Assembly (NCBI RefSeq): GCF_000717275.1
Contig: NZ_JNYV01000002.1
Coordinates: 434,001-498,000, forward strand
DNA length: 64,000 nt
Direction: 5' to 3'
Source: Kitasatospora arboriphila
Lineage (GTDB): Bacteria > Actinomycetota > Actinomycetes > Mycobacteriales > Mycobacteriaceae
The translations under genes were made by a program, and so were the position numbers. The notes below the pieces were generated by a model. It did no database searches. It was given only the letters and a program-made list of their open reading frames with translations, and had not been told where the DNA came from. Of the stretch, positions 1-8,001 are shown piece by piece (within the stretch, counting starts at the first letter, position 1; each line of letters starts with the position of its first letter).

Positions 1-1
1 G

Positions 2-307
2 ATCGTCCACGACGCGCTCTTCGCCCCGGCATGCATCGCTCTTGGTTACGCGGCGAAACGCGTTCTGCCACAACAATGGTGGCCGCCGGCGCTGCTCGCG
101 CTTGCAGCGAGTCTGATCGTACTCATCCTGTCCGTGCCGGTTCTGGCGCCACGCCCTTCGGACAGAGACCCCGACAACGCGACCATCCTCGACCGCCCTT
201 ACGGGGTGAGTGTCCTCATCGCCCTCGGCATCATCTGGCTACTGGCATGCATCATCATCCTCATGCAGCGACGTAACCGCGCCGCGACAGCCGGACGCCG
301 GGGGTAG
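2..307 (+). CDS. C-terminal part of a membrane protein (5' truncated)
   Basis: An open frame runs from the window edge to a TAG at 305-307 with no internal stop. The roughly 100 residues contain two hydrophobic segments, around residues 25-47 and 72-92, separated by a charged loop with PRPSDRDPDN, and the protein ends in a short basic tail. This looks like the last two helices of a polytopic membrane protein whose start lies upstream of the window. I do not recognise the family. It converges on the GtrA gene, 27 nt away. Confidence 0.5.
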   Translation: MVHDALFAPACIALGYAAKRVLPQQWWPPALLALAASLIVLILSVPVLAPRPSDRDPDNATILDRPYGVSVLIALGIIWLLACIIILMQRRNRAATAGRRG

Positions 308-334
308 CACCCTGCGGCCCCGCCGTGGCGCCCA

Positions 335-733
335 TCAGTTCGGAGCGAACACTCGACGCAGACCCAGGAATCGCACGACGGTGGCAACCAGATTCGCGGC
401 CACCAGAACGAGAACTTCCTGTGCTCGGGACGGATCCGGTCTCCAGATCTGCAACAACCACAGTGCTCCGCTGGTCACCACCAACCCGAGAGCGAAAACG
501 GCAAGGCCCTGTGCGTACTGCCGGACGATGGCGTCATTTCCGCGGATCCCAAAGGTGAACCGTCGGTTGACCGCGGTATTGCCGATCGCAGAGATCAACA
601 GTGCCAACACATTCGCGACCTGCGACGGCATCGCGATGCGAAGAAGAACGAACAGCAGCACATAGGCGGCCGCACTGGCGCCCCCTACGACGTAGAAGCG
701 GAACAGCACGCTGCGATACCACTTGGTAAACAC
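335..733 (-). CDS. GtrA-like membrane protein
   Basis: This 132-residue protein has four hydrophobic segments (about 10-30, 36-56, 73-95, 104-124) and the family-typical motif NRRFTFG after the second helix. GtrA proteins are small integral membrane proteins, some of which flip or hand on polyprenyl-linked sugars during surface polysaccharide modification; others have no known role. The start is a GTG at 733. The gene is convergent with the truncated membrane protein at the left edge. No glycosyltransferase partner is visible inside the window, so its substrate cannot be inferred. Confidence 0.8.
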   Translation of the reverse strand: MFTKWYRSVLFRFYVVGGASAAAYVLLFVLLRIAMPSQVANVLALLISAIGNTAVNRRFTFGIRGNDAIVRQYAQGLAVFALGLVVTSGALWLLQIWRPDPSRAQEVLVLVAANLVATVVRFLGLRRVFAPN

Positions 734-1079
734 CGTTCCGCACCCTTACCCGATCGATGAAACGCCGCACCAACGACGCACACGGTCCGCCACACATGGC
801 GACGCCATCTGGATCAATCATGTCATCTACGACCGCTTGTGCAGGATTGACCGTGCAAGCGATGGCCTCGACATCTCGACCATGGATCGCTACATCGCGA
901 GGCGGGCGTTGTCGACTGTGCCCTCCACTTCACAGATGACGCCGCTGAGTGGCCCGGGTTGGCGGCGGTTTCATCGGCCCGCAATCACCTCGTTGCCGAC
1001 TCAGTCAGTCGATGCCCGATAAGCTGAAGCCATCTTTGTTCGGAGGATGCATGCGTCCGTGACCGAGGTGAGGACGCAC
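734..1079. other. intergenic region between gtrA and the GAF-ANTAR gene
   Basis: About 345 nt between two divergently transcribed genes. It must hold both promoters, but I see no clear -35/-10 pair, palindrome or RNA structure. The only evident signal is a GGAGG at 1042-1046. It directly abuts the first ATG (1047), so it cannot serve that codon; it lies 12 nt before a GTG at 1059. Confidence 0.4.
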
Positions 1080-1886
1080 ATGATCAAGGACGCCCCCGAC
1101 GCGATTGCAGCATCCGCTGGGCTCGACGCTGAAGCAGGCGTGGATCGCGCCGAACTCTTCGGCGGCGATGCCGACGATCTCAGGGACAGTTTGAGCTCGT
1201 TGTCGCAGCTGGCGATGACGTCTCTGACACTCCCGCAAACACTCACGCACATAGCAGAATTCGCGGTCAATGCCATTCCCGGTGCCGATGGGGCCGGGCT
1301 GACCTTGCTGGAGGGCGATCGCCGGAACACGGTTGTCGCCAGCGACGATTTTGTGGTCGCGGTGGACAACATCCAGTATTCGCTGGGCGAAGGGCCCTGC
1401 ATCACTGCCGCCGAGCAGGGTCAGACCGTACGGTCGGGCTCGCTCGGAGGAGACGCGCAATGGCCGCGTTTCGGTCCGCGGGTCGGCCGGCTCGGCGTGC
1501 ACAGTGTCCTGTCTCTCCCGCTGCAGACAGATGACGGGGTTCTGGGCGCGATGAACGTGTATGCCCGTGCAAAGGACGCGTTCGACGACCGCGCCGTCAC
1601 CCTCGGCGAGCTGTTCGCCGTCCCGGCGGCGGTCTCGGTGCAGAACGCACAAGCACTGTCCAACGCGTTGCTGTTGTCCGAACAGCTGCAGAAGGCGCTG
1701 ACCAACCGGAAGATCATCGATCACGCCATCGGCATCGTGGTCAGTCGCAGCGGCTGCACCAGCGCCGAAGCGTTTTCGAGGCTGCGGGAGATGAGCCAGA
1801 AGGAACACAAGAAGTTGGCAGAGGTCGCCCAGTCGATCTTCGACGACGCGAAAAGGCGGGCTCAGGCGCGACGCTCCGGATCGTGA
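1080..1886 (+). CDS. GAF and ANTAR domain regulator (putative RNA-binding antiterminator)
   Basis: The protein has an N-terminal GAF sensor domain (about residues 35-185, with GEGPC and the hydrophobic PLQTDDGVLGAMNVY strand region). A C-terminal ANTAR domain follows (about 195-250, with KIIDHAIGIVVSRSG, SAEAF and KLAEVAQ). ANTAR domains bind paired hexaloop RNA hairpins and prevent termination; GAF-ANTAR proteins are widespread in actinobacteria. The start is uncertain. ATG 1080 has AGGTGAGG 6 nt upstream; GTG 1059 and ATG 1047 are in-frame alternatives adding 7 or 11 residues. A second ANTAR gene follows 144 nt downstream. The target RNA and the GAF ligand are unknown. Confidence 0.85.
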   Translation: MIKDAPDAIAASAGLDAEAGVDRAELFGGDADDLRDSLSSLSQLAMTSLTLPQTLTHIAEFAVNAIPGADGAGLTLLEGDRRNTVVASDDFVVAVDNIQYSLGEGPCITAAEQGQTVRSGSLGGDAQWPRFGPRVGRLGVHSVLSLPLQTDDGVLGAMNVYARAKDAFDDRAVTLGELFAVPAAVSVQNAQALSNALLLSEQLQKALTNRKIIDHAIGIVVSRSGCTSAEAFSRLREMSQKEHKKLAEVAQSIFDDAKRRAQARRSGS

Positions 1887-2029
1887 GAACGATCCGCCTG
1901 TCGAACCAAGACCACGGCGGTGGTGGGGTTTCACACCGGAGGTGAGACGCGTAGGGTCGAATTGCCGACGTCAGCCGAGCTGATTCCCATCCGCTGCAGG
2001 CGTCGGGTATCGCACGTCCCTCTGGTCGT

Positions 2030-2671
2030 GTGCAGGAAACACCCTATCGGCGGTCGGGTCCGCCTCGGATGCACATGAAGTCGAATCCCCAATTGCTCAC
2101 TGCCCTTGCGTCACTGACCAACGGGCTGGACGACCCGTTGATCGATCTGCACGAGCGCGTGAGCGCGCTGGTCGACGCGCTGGCCCATTCGATCGACTCC
2201 CTGGTTTCGGTGGGGTTGACCGTGGTGGTCGATCACCGCCCCTACTCGGTCACCGTGCCGGTTGGAAGCGGAACGGTGGCAGTCTCATCGGTGTCCATAC
2301 CGCTGGGCGCCCCCTCCGAGCCTGCAACGGGGTCGCGATTGGTGCTGTTGGCCGGGGCGCCAGGCGCATTCGACGAACTCATCGCCGACGTCAGCGCTGC
2401 AATGGACTGCGATCCGGCGGCGTTCGACACCGGTACGCATCTGCCGGCCAGCACCGCATTCGGCGGCGGTCATGCCGTCGACATGCACCAGGACCTCGAA
2501 GACCGTTCAGCGATCGACCAGGCGCTCGGTGTCCTACTGGAACAAGGACTGACGATGCGAGAGGCCGGCCGGCACCTCACGCGGCGCGCCGAGCTGGACG
2601 ATGCCTCCCTCGCCGACGCCGCGCGTGCGGTGATCGACGACGCCGTCAACGTTCACCGGCCCGACTTCTGA
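2030..2671 (+). CDS. ANTAR domain protein
   Basis: This 213-residue protein has an ANTAR-like C-terminus (about 158-205). The core SAIDQALGVLLEQG is followed by MREAGRHL and a final helix with DAARAVID, matching the three-helix ANTAR bundle. The N-terminal 150 residues are alternating beta-strands and helices that look like a diverged GAF-type or stress-sensor fold, but I cannot assign it. It probably acts with the GAF-ANTAR gene just upstream as an RNA-binding regulator. The start is uncertain: GTG 2030 gives 213 aa, and ATG 2069 or ATG 2075 would remove 13-15 residues. None has a strong ribosome binding site. Confidence 0.75.
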   Translation: MQETPYRRSGPPRMHMKSNPQLLTALASLTNGLDDPLIDLHERVSALVDALAHSIDSLVSVGLTVVVDHRPYSVTVPVGSGTVAVSSVSIPLGAPSEPATGSRLVLLAGAPGAFDELIADVSAAMDCDPAAFDTGTHLPASTAFGGGHAVDMHQDLEDRSAIDQALGVLLEQGLTMREAGRHLTRRAELDDASLADAARAVIDDAVNVHRPDF

Positions 2672-2754
2672 CCTCTCACCGCGATTCTGCGCCAAAAGGT
2701 GACGGTGCCGGTACCCATTCATTTCAGCGTCGAGCGAACAGGCCCCGCTACGCA

Positions 2755-2783
2755 TTGACAGGTGGCGGTTTTGCGGGTTACGT
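2755..2783 (+). promoter_or_regulatory. possible promoter of the desaturase gene
   Basis: A perfect TTGACA at 2755-2760 is followed after 17 nt by TTACGT at 2778-2783. The spacing fits a vegetative sigma factor but the -10 is weak. It lies in the 305-nt gap (2672-2976) between the ANTAR gene and the chosen desaturase start. That gap otherwise holds only a short TTCAA-gtg-TTGAA inverted repeat near 2873-2885. Confidence 0.35.
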
Positions 2784-2976
2784 GGACAGTGCTGAGAAAA
2801 CCAGCCGGCCCGGGGCCGGTTCCGCCGCCCACCAGGCCCGCGGGATCGCCACACAAGTTCGCTGCCCGGATATTCAAGTGTTGAACGATGTCGACCTCGA
2901 GCACCGGGGTCCGCCTTCGTCCGAACACCACCGACGAGACTTCTCAAACGAGGCTCGCCGGAGCGGAGTGCACCCC

Positions 2977-4215
2977 GTGGCCATCACCGACATCGCTCGA
3001 TACGCCCACCTCACCGACGTCGACATCGACTCGCTCAGCTGCGAACTCGACGCAATCCGACGCGACATCGAAGATCAACGCGGCGAACGCGATTCGAGAT
3101 ACATACATCGCATCATCGCCGTGCAGCGTGGGCTCGAACTCGGGGCCCGCGCCGTGCTCCTGGGATCCCGGCGCAAGCCCATATGGCTCGTTGGCACATC
3201 GATGTTGGCCTGCTCGAAAATCCTCGAGAACATGGAGCTCGGTCACAACATCAGTCACGGACAGTGGGACTGGATGAACGACCCCGAGATCCACTCGAAC
3301 TCATGGGAATGGGACCAGGTGGGCCCGTCGTCTCAGTGGAAGCGCGCCCACAACTACTCCCACCACGTCTACACCAACATCGTCGGGATGGACGACGACA
3401 TCGGTTTCGGGATTCTGCGAATGACCCGCGATGTGGAATGGCGCCCGGTGAATCTGATTCAGCCGCTGGCCAATGTGGTCCTCGCGACCACTTTCGAATG
3501 GGGCATCGCGCGACACGACCTGGACGCCCAGAAGCGAATGGACGTCGAGCGCCATCCAGGCACCGACGTCAGCCGGATCGGCAAGTCCGAAGCCAGTCGC
3601 ACCTTCTGGCGAAAGATCGGCAAGCAGATGGGCAAGGATTTTGTCCTCTTTCCTGCCCTGACCGGACGAGCGTGGAAGACCACTCTCACAGCCAACGCGT
3701 CGGCAAACCTGATCCGCAACCTCTGGGCGTATGCGGTCATCTTCTGCGGTCATTTCCCTGACGGCGCAGAGAAATTCACGATGGCCGAGTACGAGTCGGA
3801 GACACGGCAGCAGTGGTATCTGCGACAGATGCTCGGCAGTGCCAACTTCAGGGCCGGACCATTGATGGCCCTCATGAGTGGGAACCTCTGCTACCAAATC
3901 GAGCACCATCTGTTTCCGGATCTGCCGAGCAATCGCTATCCGGAGATCGCCGAACGCGTCGAGGCCCTCTGCGAGAAGTTCGATCTGCCGTACACGACGG
4001 GGTCGTTGCCGCGACAGTACTGGCTGGCCTTGCGCACCATCCACAAACTCGCCCTACCCGACAGCCTTCTGTCCCGGACGTCCGACGATGCACCGGAGAC
4101 CAGCAGCGAGCAGCGATTCGGACTCGCCGACCCGCGCGAGACGACCGTGGAAGCGGCGAGTCCGCGCCATGGACTGAAAGCTGCCATCGGAGCTCTGCGC
4201 TCCGCGCACAGGTGA
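2977..4215 (+). CDS. DesA3-like membrane acyl-CoA fatty acid desaturase
   Basis: This 412-residue integral membrane desaturase carries the three histidine boxes that bind the di-iron centre: H90-x3-H94, HNYSHH (125-130) and QIEHH (307-311, followed by LFPDLPSNR). It resembles M. tuberculosis DesA3 (Rv3229c), which introduces the delta-9 double bond into stearoyl-CoA. Such enzymes need a flavin/ferredoxin reductase partner (Rv3230c type), which is not adjacent here. The frame is open from 2755, but the first 74 residues of that longer version are unlike the family. GTG 2977, preceded by GGAGCGGAG, gives the family-typical N-terminus (VAITDIARYAHLT). Flanked by ANTAR regulators and an AcoR-like regulator. 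Confidence 0.88.
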   Translation: MAITDIARYAHLTDVDIDSLSCELDAIRRDIEDQRGERDSRYIHRIIAVQRGLELGARAVLLGSRRKPIWLVGTSMLACSKILENMELGHNISHGQWDWMNDPEIHSNSWEWDQVGPSSQWKRAHNYSHHVYTNIVGMDDDIGFGILRMTRDVEWRPVNLIQPLANVVLATTFEWGIARHDLDAQKRMDVERHPGTDVSRIGKSEASRTFWRKIGKQMGKDFVLFPALTGRAWKTTLTANASANLIRNLWAYAVIFCGHFPDGAEKFTMAEYESETRQQWYLRQMLGSANFRAGPLMALMSGNLCYQIEHHLFPDLPSNRYPEIAERVEALCEKFDLPYTTGSLPRQYWLALRTIHKLALPDSLLSRTSDDAPETSSEQRFGLADPRETTVEAASPRHGLKAAIGALRSAHR

Positions 4216-4554
4216 ACACTTGACGGGAGCTGCGGAACACAGGCGTGCACCCACGCCGAGGGGCTCAGCGAAGCGACCAGGTCAGCTCTCCGTCAACAAC
4301 GTCGGCAGTCCGATCGCGACCGCCGGGAACCAGGCGGTGCATGGCTGAACTACACCCGTCTATGCCGAACCCCGACAGCGGCGAGGCGCACTGGTACCGA
4401 GCCCGGCGAAGACACGGCCGCACTCGTTCAAGGTCAGTGTGTGCAGCAATAGTCTCACTGCGCACTGTGCCCCCAATCCCACCCAGCTCACCAATCACCA
4501 CTTGATGGGAATGCGCCACATCCTCCCACTGGCCTCGACAGCTCAGCCGATCGC
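4216..4554. other. intergenic region between convergent desaturase and regulator genes
   Basis: About 340 nt between two convergent genes. Only short open frames without ribosome binding sites are present. I see no strong hairpin, repeat or tRNA. Confidence 0.4.
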
Positions 4555-6171
4555 CTATCCACTGATTCCGAAGGCTCGCATTCGTTTGTAAAGCGTGGTG
4601 CGACTGATGTTGAGACTCCTGGCTACGGCAACTTTGTTGCCTTTGTGCCGGGCCAGTTCGTCTTCGATGACGGTACGGACAACACCGTCAATTGCGCCCA
4701 GCGGGCGAGCGGCCATCCGTTCCTGTAAACGCCCGAGGTCTCCGGTGGTGACGTCACCGACCGACCGTGTTCTGCTGGCCGCCAACACCTCTGCGCGAAG
4801 TTCGGTCAGGTTGCCGGGCCAGTCGTACGCGATCAGCGCACGCATCGCCGGCGGTGTGAAACGGACGGGCGCCTTGCTGTCGCCGAGTATGTCTTCGATC
4901 AAGGCGGGAATCTCATGTTTGCGTAGACGAAGGGGAAGAAGTTCAATTCGCCTTCGGCATGAATCGACCAATCGAAACACGTCCGGGGACAGGGTGGTCA
5001 GCGGAGCGCTCGACACAGCGAACCACGCACTGGATTGATCGGCGGCTACGTATAGCCCATGCGCAATCAGCGGGGACAGCAGGTGTACGTTCTCCACGAG
5101 TACGGGACGATCCGCGATCTCTAGCGCATCGAGAACTCCCTGCAGCCAGGCCTTCTCGGGCTGGTAGGCGACATCGAGCGCGTCGAAATCGGCCGGATTG
5201 CGGTCTGCCATGAGGTTGGCGAGCACCGCGGAACGTCCGGTCCCCGGTTCGCCGACTACCGCGACAGACGAGCGCGCTCGGCGCGAATCCGCCAGAAGCG
5301 TGGCGATGCGGTCCTCACGAGACGAGCTGGGTGCGCCTCCTCCTGATGGTCGATCACTCTCGTCGGGCACGGCGACAACCAGCTGGATCATCGTGGCGGA
5401 TCGCGCCTTCTGCAACCGAACATCGACCTGTTGGCCCGAGCCCAGCACGTGATGCCCGGTGGCACCTGCCCCCCGGGCGCTCAAGGACATGTAGTCGACT
5501 GCGTCCAGTCGTTCGGCTGCAACGGTATTGGCGATGATCATGTCGGGTGCTATGGCGATCACGGGAGCGTTGCCCCCCGCGCGGACTGCACTTCGGAAGG
5601 AATTGAGCAGATCCCAATCGCTCCGGTGCACATCACCGAGGTGCTTCGAGATCTCGTCGGCCCCTTGCGCCACCAAACCGAGGAGTAAGGGGTGGTCCTC
5701 CGCGACGAAAAACGTCAGCGCGATGACGCCTTCGATACGACCGGTCGTGGGATGAATGATGGGGAAGCCGTAGCAGCTGAACATCTTCATGGCCTCGAAG
5801 AAGTGTTCGTCGCCGCGAACCGCGAGGGGTTCGCGAAGCTCGTGAACCGTAGAAATCGCGTTGGTGCCGGAGGTTGCCTCGGTGAAGATTCGGCCGGGGA
5901 CCGCATCGTTTTCGGTGAGTGCGGCGCCAATGTCGAAGGACCCGTGCCGAATGTCGACCAATGTGACGTTCCGGTCGGCCAGAATGACCGAACAGTCGGT
6001 GCCGTCAAGGATTGTCGCGAGTCGATCCATGACTGGGGAGGCCGCCGTGAGCAGGGTACCGGTGGGGTCAACCGATGAGATGGTGACGTGATTTGGCAGC
6101 CAGGCCGCGTCGAGACCGTACATCGAGGATCGCATCCATGGCGTCGCGATGCGATCGGAGGTCAGAGTCAT
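4555..6171 (-). CDS. AcoR-like Fis-family transcriptional regulator lacking the sigma-54 contact motif
   Basis: The 538-residue protein has an N-terminal GAF-like sensor region (about 55-190, with GRIFTEATSGTNAI and GFPIIHP) and a central degenerate AAA+ domain (about 285-470, Walker A-like GEPGTGRS). It ends in a Fis-type helix-turn-helix (about 500-535, KVAVARSLNISRTTLYKRM). The GAFTGA loop that contacts sigma-54 is absent, so it probably works with another sigma factor. Such truncated AcoR/MimR-like regulators control catabolic genes in actinobacteria. An upstream ATG (6291) would overlap the tetR gene by about 100 nt; ATG 6171 leaves a 22-nt gap and is preferred. It is likely co-transcribed with that tetR. 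Confidence 0.82.
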   Translation of the reverse strand: MTLTSDRIATPWMRSSMYGLDAAWLPNHVTISSVDPTGTLLTAASPVMDRLATILDGTDCSVILADRNVTLVDIRHGSFDIGAALTENDAVPGRIFTEATSGTNAISTVHELREPLAVRGDEHFFEAMKMFSCYGFPIIHPTTGRIEGVIALTFFVAEDHPLLLGLVAQGADEISKHLGDVHRSDWDLLNSFRSAVRAGGNAPVIAIAPDMIIANTVAAERLDAVDYMSLSARGAGATGHHVLGSGQQVDVRLQKARSATMIQLVVAVPDESDRPSGGGAPSSSREDRIATLLADSRRARSSVAVVGEPGTGRSAVLANLMADRNPADFDALDVAYQPEKAWLQGVLDALEIADRPVLVENVHLLSPLIAHGLYVAADQSSAWFAVSSAPLTTLSPDVFRLVDSCRRRIELLPLRLRKHEIPALIEDILGDSKAPVRFTPPAMRALIAYDWPGNLTELRAEVLAASRTRSVGDVTTGDLGRLQERMAARPLGAIDGVVRTVIEDELARHKGNKVAVARSLNISRTTLYKRMRAFGISG

Positions 6172-6193
6172 CGCCGGGTTACTGTTCGAATCA

Positions 6194-6814
6194 TCAACGG
6201 GGCGAGCTGATAACGGCGCGGCTGGCGGAGAGAAGAGCGGCGCTGACGTTGTCGGCGGTGTCGAGGTAGCCCGAGACCATTGCGCCATCACGCAACATCA
6301 TCAGCTCATCCGCGACCGCCGGGTCGTCGATGCCGATGGATGCCGTCATCTTCTCCAGCATTGACCGAAACCACGCGCGATGGTCGTTGACGACCTTTCG
6401 CACCGGATGGTCGGGGTCTGCGTACTCGGCTGCTGCGTTGATGAAGGGGCAACCACGGAAGCCCGCGGTACACGCCTCCTGCCCGATCCCTTCGGAGACA
6501 AGCCGGATGGTCTCGTCGACGTCACCCGCCGCGGCCTGGCTCGCGCCCAGGATTGCGCTGCGTTCCCAGTCGGCTCGACGTTGCAGATACGCGACGATCA
6601 GGTCGTCTTTGGTCGGAAAGTGCCGGTAGAAGGTGACTTTCGTGATGCCCGCCCGTTCGATGATCTTGTCGGCGCTGACTGCACGCAAGCCTTGGGCGTA
6701 GAAGAGCTCGGTGGCAGCATCCACGATCCGCTCGCGCGTGATCGCTCCTCGGGTGGGCGTGGGACGGCCATCCGAGGGTTGGGACGTCGGCGTTGTCGCT
6801 TTCGCTGGGGTCAT
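6194..6814 (-). CDS. TetR family regulator
   Basis: This 206-residue repressor has an N-terminal helix-turn-helix (about 25-70: TRERIVDAATELFYAQG, then KIIERAGITKVTFYRHF) and a ligand-binding C-terminal domain with CPFINAAAEY, typical of the TetR_C subgroup near hydrolases and oxidoreductases. ATG 6814 is chosen because AGAGAGGTG lies 5-7 nt upstream. The gene is divergent from the alpha/beta hydrolase gene. The spacer holds two copies of a TACTAGT-centred site, one near each start, which suggests autorepression plus control of the hydrolase genes. The AcoR-like regulator follows 22 nt downstream. The inducer is unknown. Confidence 0.88.
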   Translation of the reverse strand: MTPAKATTPTSQPSDGRPTPTRGAITRERIVDAATELFYAQGLRAVSADKIIERAGITKVTFYRHFPTKDDLIVAYLQRRADWERSAILGASQAAAGDVDETIRLVSEGIGQEACTAGFRGCPFINAAAEYADPDHPVRKVVNDHRAWFRSMLEKMTASIGIDDPAVADELMMLRDGAMVSGYLDTADNVSAALLSASRAVISSPR

Positions 6815-6869
6815 CACCGCACCTCTCTCTTGGTGTTGCTGTGTGCCGGTTGCTACCACTGTAGCGCAG

Positions 6870-6891
6870 ACAGGGGTACTAGTTCGTCTAC
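6870..6891. promoter_or_regulatory. putative TetR operator, tetR-proximal copy
   Basis: This 22-nt site contains TACTAGT followed after one base by CGTCTAC, matching the second site at 7004-7025 at most positions. It lies 56-77 nt upstream of the chosen tetR start. Its left half-site is diverged, so it is a weaker palindrome than the distal copy. Confidence 0.55.
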
Positions 6892-7003
6892 ACCAATCCG
6901 GAAGCAGACCTGCTGTTCACGAGGGTCCGGTCGTTCCAGGTAGAACGTCCGCAGTAGGCAGGGCTTGCGCAATCGCCGCCAGTGATGCATGCTCGGTCCA
7001 GAC

Positions 7004-7025
7004 GTAGAGTTACTAGTACGTCTAC
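7004..7025. promoter_or_regulatory. putative TetR operator, hydrolase-proximal copy
   Basis: This is an inverted repeat of the form GTAGA-N2-TACTAGTA-N2-TCTAC, with the 8-bp centre and both 5-bp ends perfectly symmetric. It lies 86-107 nt upstream of the hydrolase GTG and repeats the TACTAGT-n-CGTCTAC block found near tetR. The size and symmetry are those expected of a TetR-family operator. Confidence 0.62.
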
Positions 7026-7110
7026 CTCGAAGAACCGGTGGCTCGATTCGAGTCTTTCCGTCACCGGCAGTCCACTTCGCAGTCCCCTTGAACCGACGAA
7101 AGAAGTCATC

Positions 7111-7956
7111 GTGAACCTCTCCTCCACCGCCAAGTTGTCCAAGCGAATCCGGATCGGCGGCGTCGCCGTGGGTGCTGCTCTTGCCATCACCGCATTGGCG
7201 GGCTGCGCGTCGACAGACGCTGCAACGACCGACTCCAACGACCTCGACACGACGGCCAAGCCCACCATCGTGATGGTGCACGGCGCCTGGAGCGATGCGA
7301 GTCCGTTCGACGAGGTTGGCAGCCAGCTCCGCGAAAATGGCTACGCCGTAGTCAACTTCGCGAATCCACTGCGGGCTCTGGGCGCAGACACCTCGTACCT
7401 GAACTCGTTTCTCGAGACCCGCACCGAGGGCCCGGTCGTGCTCGTCGGACATTCCTACGGTGGAGCAGTCATCGGTGGCGCGGCCGCCGCGGACCCTGAC
7501 GTGAAGGCTCTTGTGTACCTCAACGCCTTCGTCCCGGAAACGGGTGAGACGATCCTCGACTTGGCTGCACACGGCGGCCCGGTGGACGCTGCCGCGCTGT
7601 TCGACATGGCCGAGTTCCCCGGTGATCACAACGTCGACCTGTATCTCAAGCCTGAGCCCTTCGCCGGTGGCTTTGCGAACGGTCTGTCCGAGGACCAGCA
7701 GGCCGAGTACTTCACCAAACAGCGCCCGATCACCTACGCCGCGTTGAGCGAACCGGCCGGCGACCAGGCCTGGAAGACCCTGCCGAGCTGGTACGTGGCC
7801 AGCACCGAAGATCACAGCATCGACATCGACACCCAGCGTTGGATGGCCGAGCGCGCTGGGTCCACGCTCACCGAAGTAGACGCGAGCCACCTGTCGATGG
7901 TCGCCGAACCAGAGACCGTGACCGGCGTCATCAAAGACGCTGCCGCAACCACATAG
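7111..7956 (+). CDS. alpha/beta hydrolase lipoprotein
   Basis: The 281-residue protein has a lipoprotein signal peptide with lipobox LAGC near residue 30, then an alpha/beta hydrolase domain. The nucleophile sits in GHSYGG, the acid probably in STEDHS and the histidine in SHLSM. The family includes small esterases and related enzymes; the substrate is unknown. GTG 7111, preceded by GAAAGAAG, gives a clean signal peptide. The frame is open further upstream but would add 43 unlikely residues and run into the operator. The next gene is a close paralogue of the same domain without a signal peptide, so one activity appears to exist both outside and inside the membrane. Likely controlled by the divergent TetR. 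Confidence 0.85.
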   Translation: MNLSSTAKLSKRIRIGGVAVGAALAITALAGCASTDAATTDSNDLDTTAKPTIVMVHGAWSDASPFDEVGSQLRENGYAVVNFANPLRALGADTSYLNSFLETRTEGPVVLVGHSYGGAVIGGAAAADPDVKALVYLNAFVPETGETILDLAAHGGPVDAAALFDMAEFPGDHNVDLYLKPEPFAGGFANGLSEDQQAEYFTKQRPITYAALSEPAGDQAWKTLPSWYVASTEDHSIDIDTQRWMAERAGSTLTEVDASHLSMVAEPETVTGVIKDAAATT

Positions 7957-8001
7957 CCCCTGTCCCTCTTCAGTTCAACAATCATTCAAAGGAATAGTCA
8001 C

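Noticed and set aside
2755..2976. 74-residue N-terminal extension of the DesA3-like desaturase
   Set aside because: Unlike any family member and without a signal or membrane segment; GTG 2977 gives the conserved N-terminus. The TTGACA at 2755 suggests that this stretch is promoter.
4265..4519. 84-codon frame on the - strand in the desaturase-regulator gap
   Set aside because: No ribosome binding site, no motif, and atypical residue make-up; treated as non-coding.
6172..6291. N-terminal extension of the AcoR-like regulator
   Set aside because: The longer start overlaps the tetR gene by about 100 nt and the extra 40 residues are Ser/Pro-rich without family likeness. ATG 6171 fits better.
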